From positions 151,118 through 215,117 of the forward strand of contig NZ_FAOZ01000008.1 of NCBI RefSeq assembly GCF_001536285.1: a stretch of DNA of 64,000 nt. Direction: 5' to 3'. Positions within the stretch are counted from its first letter, which is position 1; the number at the start of each line of letters is the position of its first letter. This stretch comes from Parafrankia irregularis. GTDB taxonomy: Bacteria > Actinomycetota > Actinomycetes > Frankiales > Frankiaceae. The notes under the pieces were generated by a model. It was not told the DNA's origin. It ran no database searches and was given only the letters and a program-made list of their open reading frames with translations. Position numbers and translations under genes: made by a program. Below, one piece after another: positions 8,564 to 17,285 of this stretch.

Positions 8564-9964
8564 CTAGTGTCCTGCGCCTGAAGTTTCAGGGTCTTCCTTT
8601 TCCTTGTTGTCGTTGCTGGTCGGCAGGGCGATCTTGTTGAGGTAGTCGGCGAGGGAGGTGAGGATCTCGTCGGCGGTCTTGGTCCAGGTGAAGGGCCGGG
8701 GGTCGCGGTTCCAGGTGTCGATCCAGGCGCGGATGTCGGCTTCGAGGGCCTGGACGGAGGTGTGGACACCGCGGCGGATGAGTTTGTCGGTGAGCAGGCC
8801 GAACCAGCGTTCGACCTGGTTGAGCCAGGACGAGCCGGTCGGTGTGAAGTGGACGTGGAAGCGGGGGTGGCGTTCCAGCCAGGTCCTGATCTCGGCGGTG
8901 TTGTGGGTGGCGTAGTTGTCGCAGACCAGGTGGACGTCGAGATCGACCGGGACGGCCTTGTCGATGCAGGTCAGGAAGCGGCGGTACTCGATCGCGCGGT
9001 GGCGGCGGTGGAGTTCGCTGATGACGGTGCCGTCGGCGATGTTGAAGGCGGCGAACAGGCTGGTGATACCCCGGCGCAGGTAGTCGTGGGTGCGTCGTTC
9101 GGGCATGCCGGGCATCATCGGGAGCACCGGTTGGGAGCGGTCGAGGGCCTGGATCTGGCTTTTCTCATCCACGCAGAGCACGACCGCCTTCTCCGGCGGG
9201 TTGTGATACAGGCCGACGACGTCGACGACCTTCGCGACGAACTGCGGGTCGGTGGAGAGCTTGAAGCTGTCCTGCAGGTGCGGTTTGAGGTCGAACCGTC
9301 TCCAGATCCGCCCGATCGTCGAGGGTGACAGGCCGGTGCGTCTGGCCATCGATGCTCGGGACCAGTGCGTGTCCGCGCCGGGGGCGGATTCCAGGGTCGC
9401 GACGATGACGTCCTCGACCTGGTCGAGCAGGATCGAGGGTGGCCGGCCGGTCCGCGGCTCGTCGGACAGGCCGGGGAGACGCTGCTCGGTGAACCGGGTC
9501 CGCCAGCGCAGCACGGTCGACTCGTCGACACCGAGTTCGTCGGCGACCCGCCGGTCGGTTCCTCCCTCGGCGCAGCGCAGCACGATCCGTGCCCGCAGCG
9601 CGAGGAACTGCGCGGTCTTCGCCCTGCGCGTCAGCCGCTCGAGCTCGACACGCTCGGCCTCGGACAGCACAAGCTCGGTGGCCTTTGAACGGCCGGACGG
9701 GGCGGCGTCGTCCAGGCCGGCCAGCCGGTCGCGGGCGAACGACCGCCGCCACCGGCCCGCTGTCCGCAACGACACCCCGACCGCCGCGGCGACCTGCACG
9801 TTCGACAGGCCCTCCGCTGCTGCCAGCACGATCCGAGCCCGCTCGGCCGCACGGCGGTCGACATCCTCGACCCGCCGGTCCAGCTCGACACGCTCATCCT
9901 CGGACAGCACGATCGGTACGGCGGCAGGGCCAGAATGCGCCATACCAGACAGGGTACTATTCAC
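8564..9964 (-). CDS. IS630-family transposase
   Basis: A 466-residue DDE transposase of the Tc1/mariner-like IS630 family. Two consecutive helix-turn-helix segments occupy the first 180 residues (VAAAVGVSLRTAGRW and VADELGVDESTVLRW). Catalytic motifs are VDEKSQIQ, VCDNYATH and SSWLNQVERW, giving D, D and E. The start is GTG at 9964 (or the ATG seven codons in). The stop TAG at 8564-8566 lies outside the inverted repeat: its TA is the duplicated target and its G is host flank. All catalytic residues are present, so it may be active. Confidence 0.93.
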   Translation of the reverse strand: MNSTLSGMAHSGPAAVPIVLSEDERVELDRRVEDVDRRAAERARIVLAAAEGLSNVQVAAAVGVSLRTAGRWRRSFARDRLAGLDDAAPSGRSKATELVLSEAERVELERLTRRAKTAQFLALRARIVLRCAEGGTDRRVADELGVDESTVLRWRTRFTEQRLPGLSDEPRTGRPPSILLDQVEDVIVATLESAPGADTHWSRASMARRTGLSPSTIGRIWRRFDLKPHLQDSFKLSTDPQFVAKVVDVVGLYHNPPEKAVVLCVDEKSQIQALDRSQPVLPMMPGMPERRTHDYLRRGITSLFAAFNIADGTVISELHRRHRAIEYRRFLTCIDKAVPVDLDVHLVCDNYATHNTAEIRTWLERHPRFHVHFTPTGSSWLNQVERWFGLLTDKLIRRGVHTSVQALEADIRAWIDTWNRDPRPFTWTKTADEILTSLADYLNKIALPTSNDNKEKEDPETSGAGH

Positions 9965-9989
9965 CTGCGAAACTTCAGGCGCAGGACAC
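8567..9989 (-). mobile_element. IS630-family insertion sequence, apparently intact
   Basis: A 1423-bp element with perfect 21-bp terminal inverted repeats at 8567-8587 (gtgtcctgcgcctgaagtttc) and 9969-9989. It is flanked on both sides by TA (8565-8566 and 9990-9991), the IS630 target duplication. It carries one transposase gene and interrupts the junction between an older IS630 remnant and an unknown gene remnant. Confidence 0.92.
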
Positions 9990-9999
9990 TAGTGCCGCA

Positions 10000-10260
10000 T
10001 CAGGCAACGTTCGCCCGGTCGACGATCCGCTTGAGTTGCTGATCGTGGGAGTGGTTGTTCCGCCAGATGATGTACCGGTGGATCATGCTGGCCTGGGCAC
10101 GGTGGTTGCTGTGGTCGGTTCCGTCCAACGCAAAGTAGCGCAGGGCGGTGAACTGGGCCTCGCAATGGTTGAGCCAGGAACTGTCGGGGCGTAGGCGATC
10201 TCGACGTTGTTCGCCGTGGCCCAGTCCCGCCCCGACTGTCGACGCGGGTCGTCAGGTGCG
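10000..10260 (-). pseudogene. IS630-like transposase remnant, frameshifted
   Basis: Reading the minus strand in two frames gives WATANNVEIAYAPT, then WLNHCEAQFTALRYFALDG, HRYIIWRNNH and RIVDRANVA followed by a TGA at 10000-10002. This is the C-terminal end of an IS630-type transposase different from the neighbouring intact copy. A 1-nt change after YAPT shifts the frame just before the catalytic Glu, and the N-terminal part is missing. Confidence 0.7.
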
Positions 10261-10284
10261 GGCTGTAGATGCCCCTATGACGTG

Positions 10285-10505
10285 TCAAGCGGCTTGCAGT
10301 GTGGCAGACGGGTCCGCTCGGATGTGCCGGTAGGTCTCACGAGCGACATAGCGTTCAAGGCAGCGGACGATCTCACGTTTGGACTTACCTTCGGCCGCGC
10401 GTCGTTCCAGGTAGACACGGGAGTGGCAATCCCAGCGGAGCCGGCTGGTGACAATGCGGTAGAGCGCGGCGTTCGCCTGTCAGTCGCCGCGATCTTCACC
10501 GGGGT
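10285..10505 (-). pseudogene. IS110-family transposase C-terminal remnant
   Basis: The minus strand encodes QANAALYRIVTSRLRWDC, YLERRAAEGKSKREIVRCL and ERYVARETYRHI, ending in a TGA at 10285-10287. This is the conserved C-terminus of IS110/IS116/IS902 transposases. An in-frame TGA at 10480-10482 replaces the Arg expected before QANAAL, so it is a dead fragment. Confidence 0.7.
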
Positions 10506-10865
10506 CATGCCTGCGTCGAGAGCTGGACCATCTACGCTCGTCCAGCAGAGCACCGACGTGTTGCTACGCTACGCCGGCCCGCACCGAGCCGAACACCGAC
10601 CGCCCCGCCCGCCGTGGGGCGTGACATGACCATCCGTCGCCGCAGCTGACTGCCGGGGCGACGATGTGGCGATGCTACGAGGTGCGTAGCATCGCCGCAT
10701 GCGCGATAGGTCGACCGAATATCCCTCGACGGTGTTGGCCTCTCGGACCGCGCCGGCGATCAGGCTGTCACCGGCTATGCGGACGCGCTGACCTATGTGC
10801 TGCAGGCCGCGAGCGATCCGCCCGCGTCTCGATCACCAGCCAGCCGCTCCGCGAGGGCGGCTCAC
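10506..10865. other. Gene-poor stretch with a perfect hairpin
   Basis: No convincing gene. A perfect 12-bp inverted repeat lies at 10669-10680/10686-10697 (ggcgatgctacg, 5-nt loop). Short open frames here look like decayed sequence between insertion-sequence remnants. Confidence 0.5.
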
Positions 10866-11204
10866 TCACCCACTTTCCGGGTCAGTTGATTCTTTGATCG
10901 TCCAGAAATCAGAGCTGCGGGGAGGCGCCGGGCGCACGTTCCAGGACGACCGGTCCGCGCTGCGACTCCAATCTCGGACATCTTCATCAAAATAGATGAA
11001 GAGAGCCCAGTAGTAACTGTCCTCGTGGAGTATTATTTCGCTGCCCTCGAGAAATTCTTGATTTTCCCACTGTGCGTTTATGCGCGCAACAGCTTCAGCT
11101 CTGCCGATATCGAAAAGTTTCGTCATTTCAATTGCAGTCTCGCGAAGCAGATCAATTACTTCGTCGGTAGCTCTCGCGAGAAATTCAGGCAATTGACACC
11201 TCAC
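10866..11204 (-). CDS. Putative immunity protein
   Basis: 112 residues from a GTG at 11204 whose GTGA overlaps the stop of the toxin-like fragment upstream. This is why that start is preferred over the ATG at about 11228. The acidic, aromatic-rich segment (NQEFLEGSEIILHEDSYYWALFIYFDED) resembles small immunity proteins of polymorphic toxins. Codon use is less GC-rich than the surrounding genes, suggesting transfer. The family is not recognised and the function is inferred from context. Confidence 0.5.
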   Translation of the reverse strand: MRCQLPEFLARATDEVIDLLRETAIEMTKLFDIGRAEAVARINAQWENQEFLEGSEIILHEDSYYWALFIYFDEDVRDWSRSADRSSWNVRPAPPRSSDFWTIKESTDPESG

Positions 11205-11385
11205 TGCAATCCGGCATCTAGAATCCATCCCGTATCGTCGAAGAAGACAACCTGATTGCCACCCCAATCCGGGCGAGCCCCCTTTATGAATTTTCCCGGA
11301 TTCATGAGCATCGGACCTTCGCCAATATCATACGGAGTGTCGGAGCGACCACGGCGGTATCCGCGAGATGAATGTCGCGCGAGTA
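11201..11385 (-). pseudogene. C-terminal fragment of a polymorphic-toxin-like protein
   Basis: A frame ending at TGA 11201-11203 encodes GYRRGRSDTPYDIGEGP, GKFIKGARPDWGGNQVVF and FDDTGWILDAG. It looks like the end of a longer secreted toxin, without its delivery region. It is coupled to the immunity-like gene by a 4-bp overlap. The upstream part is missing; a terminator-like hairpin lies just upstream of it. Confidence 0.35.
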
Positions 11386-11411
11386 GCGGGAAGGCTCTAC
11401 TCGGACGCCCG

Positions 11412-11444
11412 GAGGCCCCACTGGAAGCAGTTCAGTGGGGCCTC
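11412..11444 (-). terminator. Hairpin terminator
   Basis: A perfect 12-bp stem (gaggccccactg at 11412-11423 and its complement at 11433-11444) with a 9-nt loop lies 19 bp beyond the stop of the leftward gene at 11463. There is no strong U-tract. Confidence 0.55.
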
Positions 11445-11462
11445 ATGCTTTAGAGAAAGGTG

Positions 11463-12008
11463 CTAGTTCCGGAGGCCAACACTGTCCTGTTGACTCCAGA
11501 CGCTGGAATTCTCCAACGTCATCGCTTGGACCTCCTGAGCCCCAGCCACGAAGACTGCCCACCATAGTTCTTCACACGGAATGTGCGCCTCACCCTCTGT
11601 GTCGACCCAGATGCAGACGACCTCGTCGTCGACAACGGTAATATCCCACCACGACCATTTTCTAAGATCGGGATCGAAGCGATAGATCCACTCCCCGGCA
11701 TCCCAGGCGCGGTCATCCCTTACCTCTAGGTATCGACTCTTCCCAGCACTGCCGACAGCATCGCCATATGCCCTATCCTCACTGCCATCCGACAGCTTCA
11801 AGAACCACGATGGGAGCCCATCCTCCGAGACGTCGTCGCGCTCAAAGTCAGCAGCCATGCAAATCTTGATGGCCGCAGCGAGCAGACTCCGGAGACGCCC
11901 CGAATACGCGTCGGCATCCGCTACAGGCCTAACTACCAGCAAGCCAAGGAGGCTGATCGGATCCTCGGAGGGACGCTGCGCAAGGCGTCGCCCCTCATTC
12001 TCAAGATC
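11463..12008 (-). pseudogene. Immunity-like protein, 5' end cut by IS256
   Basis: The frame is open from the IS256 boundary to the stop at 11463, with coding-like sequence throughout (DLENEGRRLAQRP, SEDPISLLGLLVVRP). The end is rich in acidic and aromatic residues (WSWWDITVVDDEVVCIWV, CEELWWAVFVAG). This composition resembles SMI1/immunity-type proteins. No good start with a ribosome binding site is seen; a TTG at 11942 or an internal ATG could allow expression. Its 5' end was probably removed when the IS256 arrived. Moderate base composition again suggests transfer. Confidence 0.5.
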
Positions 12009-13396
12009 GGAGAGTGTCCGATGACCGGTGGATCGGGTCGTGGCGGTTGGTGATGGGTTAGTTGGTGGTGGTCGGGGTGAGGCGGCCCTCGAAGGTGATC
12101 GCGAGGGCGTTCAGCGCGGGCTTCCATCTGATCATCCAGCGGGCCCGGCCACGGCCGGTGGGGTCCAGGGCCCGGGTGACCAGGTACAGGCACTTCAACG
12201 CGGCTTCCTCGCTGGGGAAGTGACCGCGGGCACGGACAGCACGCCGGTAGCGGGCGTTCAGCGACTCGATCGCGTTCGTCGTGCAGATCACCTTCCGGAT
12301 CTCCACGTCGTAGTCGAGGAACGGGATGAATTCTTCCCAGGCGTTGCGCCACAGCCGGATGATGGCCGGGTAGCGGTCGCCCCAGGTCTCGGTGAAATCA
12401 GCGAAACGTGCCTCGGCTGAGGCCACGGTCGGTGCAGTGTAGACCGGCTTGAGGTCCTTCGAGATTTTCTCCCAGTCCTGTCGGCCGGCGTAACGAAAAG
12501 AATTCCTGAGAAGGTGGATGACGCAGGCCTGGACGGTGACCTGCGGCCACACCGTGGTGATGGATTCTGGGAGGCCTTTCAATCCGTCACAGACGGCGAT
12601 GCACACGTCCTCGACACCCCGGTTGCGGATCTCGGTGAGGACCTGGAGCCAGTACTTCGCGCCTTCGTGGCCGTCGCCGGCCCACAGGCCCAGGATGTCC
12701 CGCTCGCCGTGCACGGTCACCCCCACGACGGCGTAGAACGGCCGGTTGGCCACCTGGCCGTCGCGGACCTTGACCACCACCGCATCAACGAAGATCACCG
12801 GGTAGACGCGGTCGAGGGGCCGGTTACGCCACTCGGTCATCTCGGCGACGACCTTGTCGGTGATCCGAGAGATCGTGTCCTTCGACACCGACGCGCCGTA
12901 GACCTCGGCGAAATGCGCCGCGATCTCACCGGTGGTCAGCCCGCGGGCGGACAGGGACAACACGATCTGATCGATACCGTTCAACCGGCGCTGCCTTTTA
13001 CGCACGATCACCGGCTCGAAACTGGCGTCCCGGTCCCGAGGAACATCGATCTCGACCGGGCCGATCTCGGTGAGGACCGTCTTCGTGCGGATCCCGTTCC
13101 GGGAGTTCCCGTTGTCACGGCCGGCCGGGTCTCGTTTGTCGTAGCCCAGGTGCGCGCTCATCTCCGCTTCCAAAGCGGCTTCGAGCACGGTCTTCGTCAG
13201 CCCGGTCAGCAGGCCCCCGGGTCCGACGAGGTCCACACCCTCGGTCCGGGCTCGTTCCACGAGCTCGGCGGCCAGCTGCTGGTGATCGATCGGGGTCGGC
13301 ATGGGATCGAGCGTCCCGCTCATGATCGTCCCTTCGCGCCGAGTCAGCCTCGGCGGCACGGGCCAGACCACACCCACCGTTGATCGGACACTCTCC
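12009..13396 (-). mobile_element. IS256-family insertion sequence without target duplication
   Basis: Ends share an imperfect inverted repeat: 12009-12031 starts ggagagtgtccgat, and 13374-13396 is its reverse complement with two or three changes. The 1388-bp element carries one Mutator-type transposase. The 8 bp to the left (tcaagatc) and right (acggcgac) do not match, unlike a normal IS256 insertion. Confidence 0.85.
12058..13323 (-). CDS. IS256-family (Mutator) transposase
   Basis: 421 residues from the ATG at 13323 (MSGTLDPMPT); earlier codons lie in the inverted-repeat region. The DDE core is complete: VIFVDAVVVKVRDG, CIAVCDGLKGLPES and CTTNAIESLNARYRRAVRAR give D, D and E. The length is typical for the family and no lesion is visible. 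Confidence 0.93.
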   Translation of the reverse strand: MSGTLDPMPTPIDHQQLAAELVERARTEGVDLVGPGGLLTGLTKTVLEAALEAEMSAHLGYDKRDPAGRDNGNSRNGIRTKTVLTEIGPVEIDVPRDRDASFEPVIVRKRQRRLNGIDQIVLSLSARGLTTGEIAAHFAEVYGASVSKDTISRITDKVVAEMTEWRNRPLDRVYPVIFVDAVVVKVRDGQVANRPFYAVVGVTVHGERDILGLWAGDGHEGAKYWLQVLTEIRNRGVEDVCIAVCDGLKGLPESITTVWPQVTVQACVIHLLRNSFRYAGRQDWEKISKDLKPVYTAPTVASAEARFADFTETWGDRYPAIIRLWRNAWEEFIPFLDYDVEIRKVICTTNAIESLNARYRRAVRARGHFPSEEAALKCLYLVTRALDPTGRGRARWMIRWKPALNALAITFEGRLTPTTTN

Positions 13397-13461
13397 ACGG
13401 CGACGCGGCCAGGCCTTGCAGGCGGTTCTGACGCAAAATCTGCGGACAAGAGAACTGATCT

Positions 13462-14933
13462 TTAAGGATCGAGGGGGCCGCGTTCGCGGAGCAGGCCGCC
13501 GCCGAGTTCAACGTGCGGCCCGCAAGGTCCTCGACGGAGAGCTGGAAGGCGGGCGCCCGTAATCGCCTCGTCAGTATCGGCAAAGGTGGCCCACTCCCAG
13601 GGGGCGACGATGTGGTCGACTACGGCTGCCCTGCTTCCGATCTTCCACAGGGCCTGGAGTGGGTCGAGGTGGCGCAACAGGGTGGTCTCGGTGCTGGTGA
13701 GGCCGAGGTCGGCCAGGAGCCTGCGCGCCTGTTCGGGTTCTGGTGCATAAAGACCCGGGCCGAGGTGGTGGTGAGCAGCCCTTCGGCGATCTTGCCTGCG
13801 GCGGCACCGTCGTCGACCTGGGAGCTCAGGTCGGCCAGGGCGTGAGTGATGAGGATGTTGGCGGTGCCCCACTGTCGGCCCAGGCGCCACTGGTCCTGCA
13901 GGAAGCGGGTGATGGCCAGGTCTTCGAGCGCGATCCAGCCTTCGTCGAGGATCACGAGCTTCGGCCGGTCGGGCTGCTGGTACATGACGCCCTGCAGCCA
14001 GCCCGCGGCCGCCGCGAGAACGAGCTTGAGGGTGCGGCGGCGCGTGAGGAGCGCCGACAGGTCGAGCACGAGCCCGGGGCTGTCTGTCCAGCCGAGATCG
14101 ACGCTGGTGGCTGTATCACAGATGCCGCGTAGGTCGTGTTCGACGAGCATCGCGCAGGCGTCCAGCAGGGGGCGCCGGCGTTCGGCGAGGTCCGCGGGTG
14201 TGGTGTCCAGCGCCGTGGCGAGGGCCGCGGGCGGATCGGCCAGCAGGTGTCGCAGGTCGGTCAGGGTCGGGCTCGCGGCCGAGGCCGGGATAGTGCTGGC
14301 GAGGTGACGCAGTGCCTCGTGGAGGAGACGCTGCTCGCCTGCGGCCAGTTCCGTCCTCGCGAGCGCGATCGCGAACAGGGTGTTCGCGACGGTCACCCGC
14401 TGCGCGAGCAGCTCGGTGACGGTGAGGGTGTGCTGGGCAGGGCCACGGTCGAACGGGTTGACGATCAGGTCCCCGCCGGGGCGCAGGCGCAGGGAGGACC
14501 AGCCCAGCGCCGTGCCCAGGGCCGTCCACTCGCCTTTCGGGTCGATGACGGCGACGAACCGGTTCGGGGTGAGCGCGGTCGAGCGGTAGACGTAGGTCTT
14601 GGCGATGGCGGACTTGCCGTAGGCGCCGGCGCCGCAGATGACCATGTTGGGGCCGTGGAGCAGGCCGGCGGCGTAGGCGTCGTGGAGGTCGAAGAAGAAG
14701 CCGCCGCCTGCCAGGCGGTTCGCGCCCAGGAAGGCGCCCGTCGCGCCGGTGTCGGCTTCCACGGTGAACGGGTAGGCCGAGCACAGGTGGGCTGTGGTGG
14801 CCAGGTCGCGGGGCAGGGTGAGCCGGCGGTCTCGGAGGTGCGCCGGCAACAGGGCACGGTTCGTCCGCGGCAGGCTCAGTGGTCGCCGGGCGCCGGCGCG
14901 GTGACGCTGGTGCCGGCGCCCGACCCCGGTCAC
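13462..14933 (-). pseudogene. VirB4/TraC-like conjugation ATPase, frameshifted
   Basis: The GTG at 14933 overlaps the stop of the recombinase-domain gene (GTGA). The frame encodes the ATPase: Walker A-like GAGAYGKSAIAKTY, IDPKGEW, and Walker B LVILDEGWIAL with the following LGRQWGTANILITHALADL. At about 13740-13755 the reading passes to another frame (after SARVFMHQ, continuing EQARRLLADLGLTSTETTLL and ALWKIGSRAAVVDH) and ends at 13462. A 1- or 2-nt indel, or a sequencing error, is needed to join them. It would power a type IV secretion channel; loss of its end would disable transfer. Confidence 0.8.
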
Positions 14934-15610
14934 GGCAGCTCCGCGACGATCTGGGACGGGATGTCGGGGCCGGCGCGACGGATCGCGGGCAGCAGGAACG
15001 TCGCCTGGGCGCCGGGCAGGTTCTGAGCGTGGGTGAACACCAGCTCCGACACCAGCGGTTCGTGGGCGTCGACGCAGACGACCCACTGCGCGGGGTCGGC
15101 CCGGCGGCCACCGCTGGTGCGGCCCCAGACCTGCCATCCCATGTACACGGGGTTCGTCACGATCCGGCGCACGGAGTCGGGCGTCCACAGCCGTGACCGG
15201 TCGGTGCCGTTTCCCTGCGGGGTCAGGGCGGCGGTGATGAGCTGGTGGGCAATCAGCGCATAACTGCGGAACTGGCACGCACGCAGATGGAAGATCAGGG
15301 TGATGGTGGGTGCGGTGACCGGGTCGCGGTGGAGACGGCGGCGTAGATGCGCTCGCCCAGCCCCGTCCAGAATCGGCACCGGCAGCGCACGGTAGCCGAA
15401 GGGGACCGGGCCGAGGTGATAGCCGGCACGGACCAGGTCGGCCTGTGCCCGCTGCCCCGCCCGGCCCAGCTCCGCGTGGTACTCGGAGATGATCGTCTCG
15501 CGACGAGAGGCGCGCCGGGAGGCGATCGGGTGTGCCCATCGCCGTCCGCGTGGACCGTTGCCCGGCCGGGACGTCGTCGCCGGGAGGCTGGTGGTGTCGT
15601 GGGGACCCAT
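14930..15610 (-). CDS. Recombinase-domain protein lacking the serine catalytic domain
   Basis: 226 residues that match the Recombinase domain of large serine recombinases (AGYHLGPVPFGYRALPVP, WTPDSVRRIVTNPVYMGWQVW, AHEPLVSELVF). The N-terminal resolvase domain with the catalytic Ser is absent. It sits between the SCO6880 gene and the VirB4-like gene, overlapping the latter by 4 bp, which suggests a fixed position in this element. It may be a DNA-binding remnant or a co-opted subunit and is unlikely to catalyse recombination alone. Confidence 0.8.
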   Translation of the reverse strand: MGPHDTTSLPATTSRPGNGPRGRRWAHPIASRRASRRETIISEYHAELGRAGQRAQADLVRAGYHLGPVPFGYRALPVPILDGAGRAHLRRRLHRDPVTAPTITLIFHLRACQFRSYALIAHQLITAALTPQGNGTDRSRLWTPDSVRRIVTNPVYMGWQVWGRTSGGRRADPAQWVVCVDAHEPLVSELVFTHAQNLPGAQATFLLPAIRRAGPDIPSQIVAELP

Positions 15611-15734
15611 CCGAACTGTCTCCTGTCTGTCGACCTGTCGAACCGTCGAAGGATGCGAAGCCCGCGGACCGGACAGCGCCGGGCCGCAGGGGGCAGCGGG
15701 AACCCTGCTCAGCGGTCAGGGCGTGTGCGCGCAG

Positions 15735-17285
15735 TCAGAACGAGCCGCGAAGGAGGCTGGGGGCCGGCCCTCGTCCGGTGGGTAGCGTCGCGGCCCAGGC
15801 AAGGTCGTGACGGCCGTGCAGGGGGCGGATCTCGCCGATGCCCGCGAACGCCGCGGCGTTGACGAGCTGGCGGCTGGCGTCGTCGAGCTCGTCCCGGGTG
15901 GGTGCGGCGACGTCGACGAGCGCGAGGAAGCCGTACTCCGCGTGGCCGGCGTGCAGCTCGGCTTCCCGTTCGTCCACCTGCTGCTGAGCCCCCGTCAGAT
16001 GGGTCGGCACCCGGAAGCCGTGCCTTTCGCGCACCGTTATCCGGCTTTCGACGTCCACCGCATCGGTGTTGATCCGCCGGCGGGAGGAACGCGCGGAGAG
16101 CGGTTCCAGCAGGAAGGCGACGGTGCGCGCGCAGGTCGGCTCGAACAGCAGCGGATCCAGCCAGCCGGGGCGCAGGCTGGTCACCGGCCACTGCGCCACC
16201 CAGAAGGCCCGATGCCACACGTCGTCGACACGCACGGCGTCCCAACGGGTGTGTATCGACAGTGGTCCGGCGTGGACGCCCTCCAGGACGCTGGCGGTGC
16301 CCGTGTGCTGGGCGAGAGTGCGTCGCAGACCGGCGAGCGTGCCGGCCACGGACGGATCGGCGCGCAGGCGCAGCGCCTCGGCGATCTCGACTGGCGAGGC
16401 GGGCTCGCTGACGACGAGGCCGGCCGCGCGGCATCGATCGGCCAACGTGCTCGCGGACTCCAGCGCGGCGCCGGTCGCCTCCGCTCCCCCGCGGCCAGGC
16501 AGCCGGCGGATGTCGAGTGACAGCCACAGCCGCAGGTCGTGGCGGGTGAGTGTGGGCGCGGCGGTCTCGAGCAGCTGCTGGTAGTCCTCCGCGGCGCGGG
16601 TGGGCCCGGGGCCCGCCGAGGCCAGGTCGGGACGCCGGTCACGCAGCCAGTGCAGATGCTCCGACGGTGGCGCCGGGCCGGACCAGAGCGACCAGCCGAG
16701 CCGCAGCATGCCGCGGTCTCTCGCCGTATGGGCGAGGACCTGAGCCCAGGCCGACAGGCGACGGTGCTGGTCCGCGGGTTCGAGCAGCCCGAACTCGCTG
16801 CCACGGCAGGTCAGCACGACGGTGAGTGTGCCGGCCCGCCGGTCGTGGATCAGGCCGACCGGGGCGACGCTGTCGGTAGTTCCCCGGCCGGCATCGCGGG
16901 GTGCGGTGACGATTCCCAGGCCGCGCAGCGGCGGCGGAAGAAGCCGGCCGGCGTCGTCGTCCGCTCGCGTCTCGGCCGCCGGAGCTCCGGCAAGGAGCGG
17001 CAGCGGGGCGGTCCAGCGGTCGCGGGCCGTGCCCCGGCGTGCGAGGTGCCGCACGGCCAGCGGAACGGCTTCGTGGATGGAGCCGCCTCCCGGCGCGGGC
17101 GCGAAGGCGACCAGCCCGCATCCGGCGGCGACGGCGATCCCGGCGACCACGCTGCCGGTCAGCAGCGGCAGCACGATCAAAGCGGTGAAGCCACCTGCGG
17201 TCAGCAGCAGCGGCACCGTTGCGATGCCGAAGTGGGTCCCGCCGGCGCGGCGGCGACCGAGCCGGAACAGCGGCGGGGCGGTCAC
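15735..17285 (-). CDS. SCO6880-family conjugation protein
   Basis: 516 residues. Two adjacent hydrophobic segments near the N-terminus (about 21-60) are followed by a large soluble domain (GSEFGLLEPADQHRRLSAWA, DVWHRAFWVAQWPV). This matches the SCO6880 family found with TrbL, VirB4 and TraG genes in actinobacterial conjugative elements, where it probably replaces a PrgI/VirB3-type inner membrane component. The GTG start overlaps the TGA of the upstream TrbL-like gene. No lesion is seen. Confidence 0.85.
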   Translation of the reverse strand: MTAPPLFRLGRRRAGGTHFGIATVPLLLTAGGFTALIVLPLLTGSVVAGIAVAAGCGLVAFAPAPGGGSIHEAVPLAVRHLARRGTARDRWTAPLPLLAGAPAAETRADDDAGRLLPPPLRGLGIVTAPRDAGRGTTDSVAPVGLIHDRRAGTLTVVLTCRGSEFGLLEPADQHRRLSAWAQVLAHTARDRGMLRLGWSLWSGPAPPSEHLHWLRDRRPDLASAGPGPTRAAEDYQQLLETAAPTLTRHDLRLWLSLDIRRLPGRGGAEATGAALESASTLADRCRAAGLVVSEPASPVEIAEALRLRADPSVAGTLAGLRRTLAQHTGTASVLEGVHAGPLSIHTRWDAVRVDDVWHRAFWVAQWPVTSLRPGWLDPLLFEPTCARTVAFLLEPLSARSSRRRINTDAVDVESRITVRERHGFRVPTHLTGAQQQVDEREAELHAGHAEYGFLALVDVAAPTRDELDDASRQLVNAAAFAGIGEIRPLHGRHDLAWAATLPTGRGPAPSLLRGSF

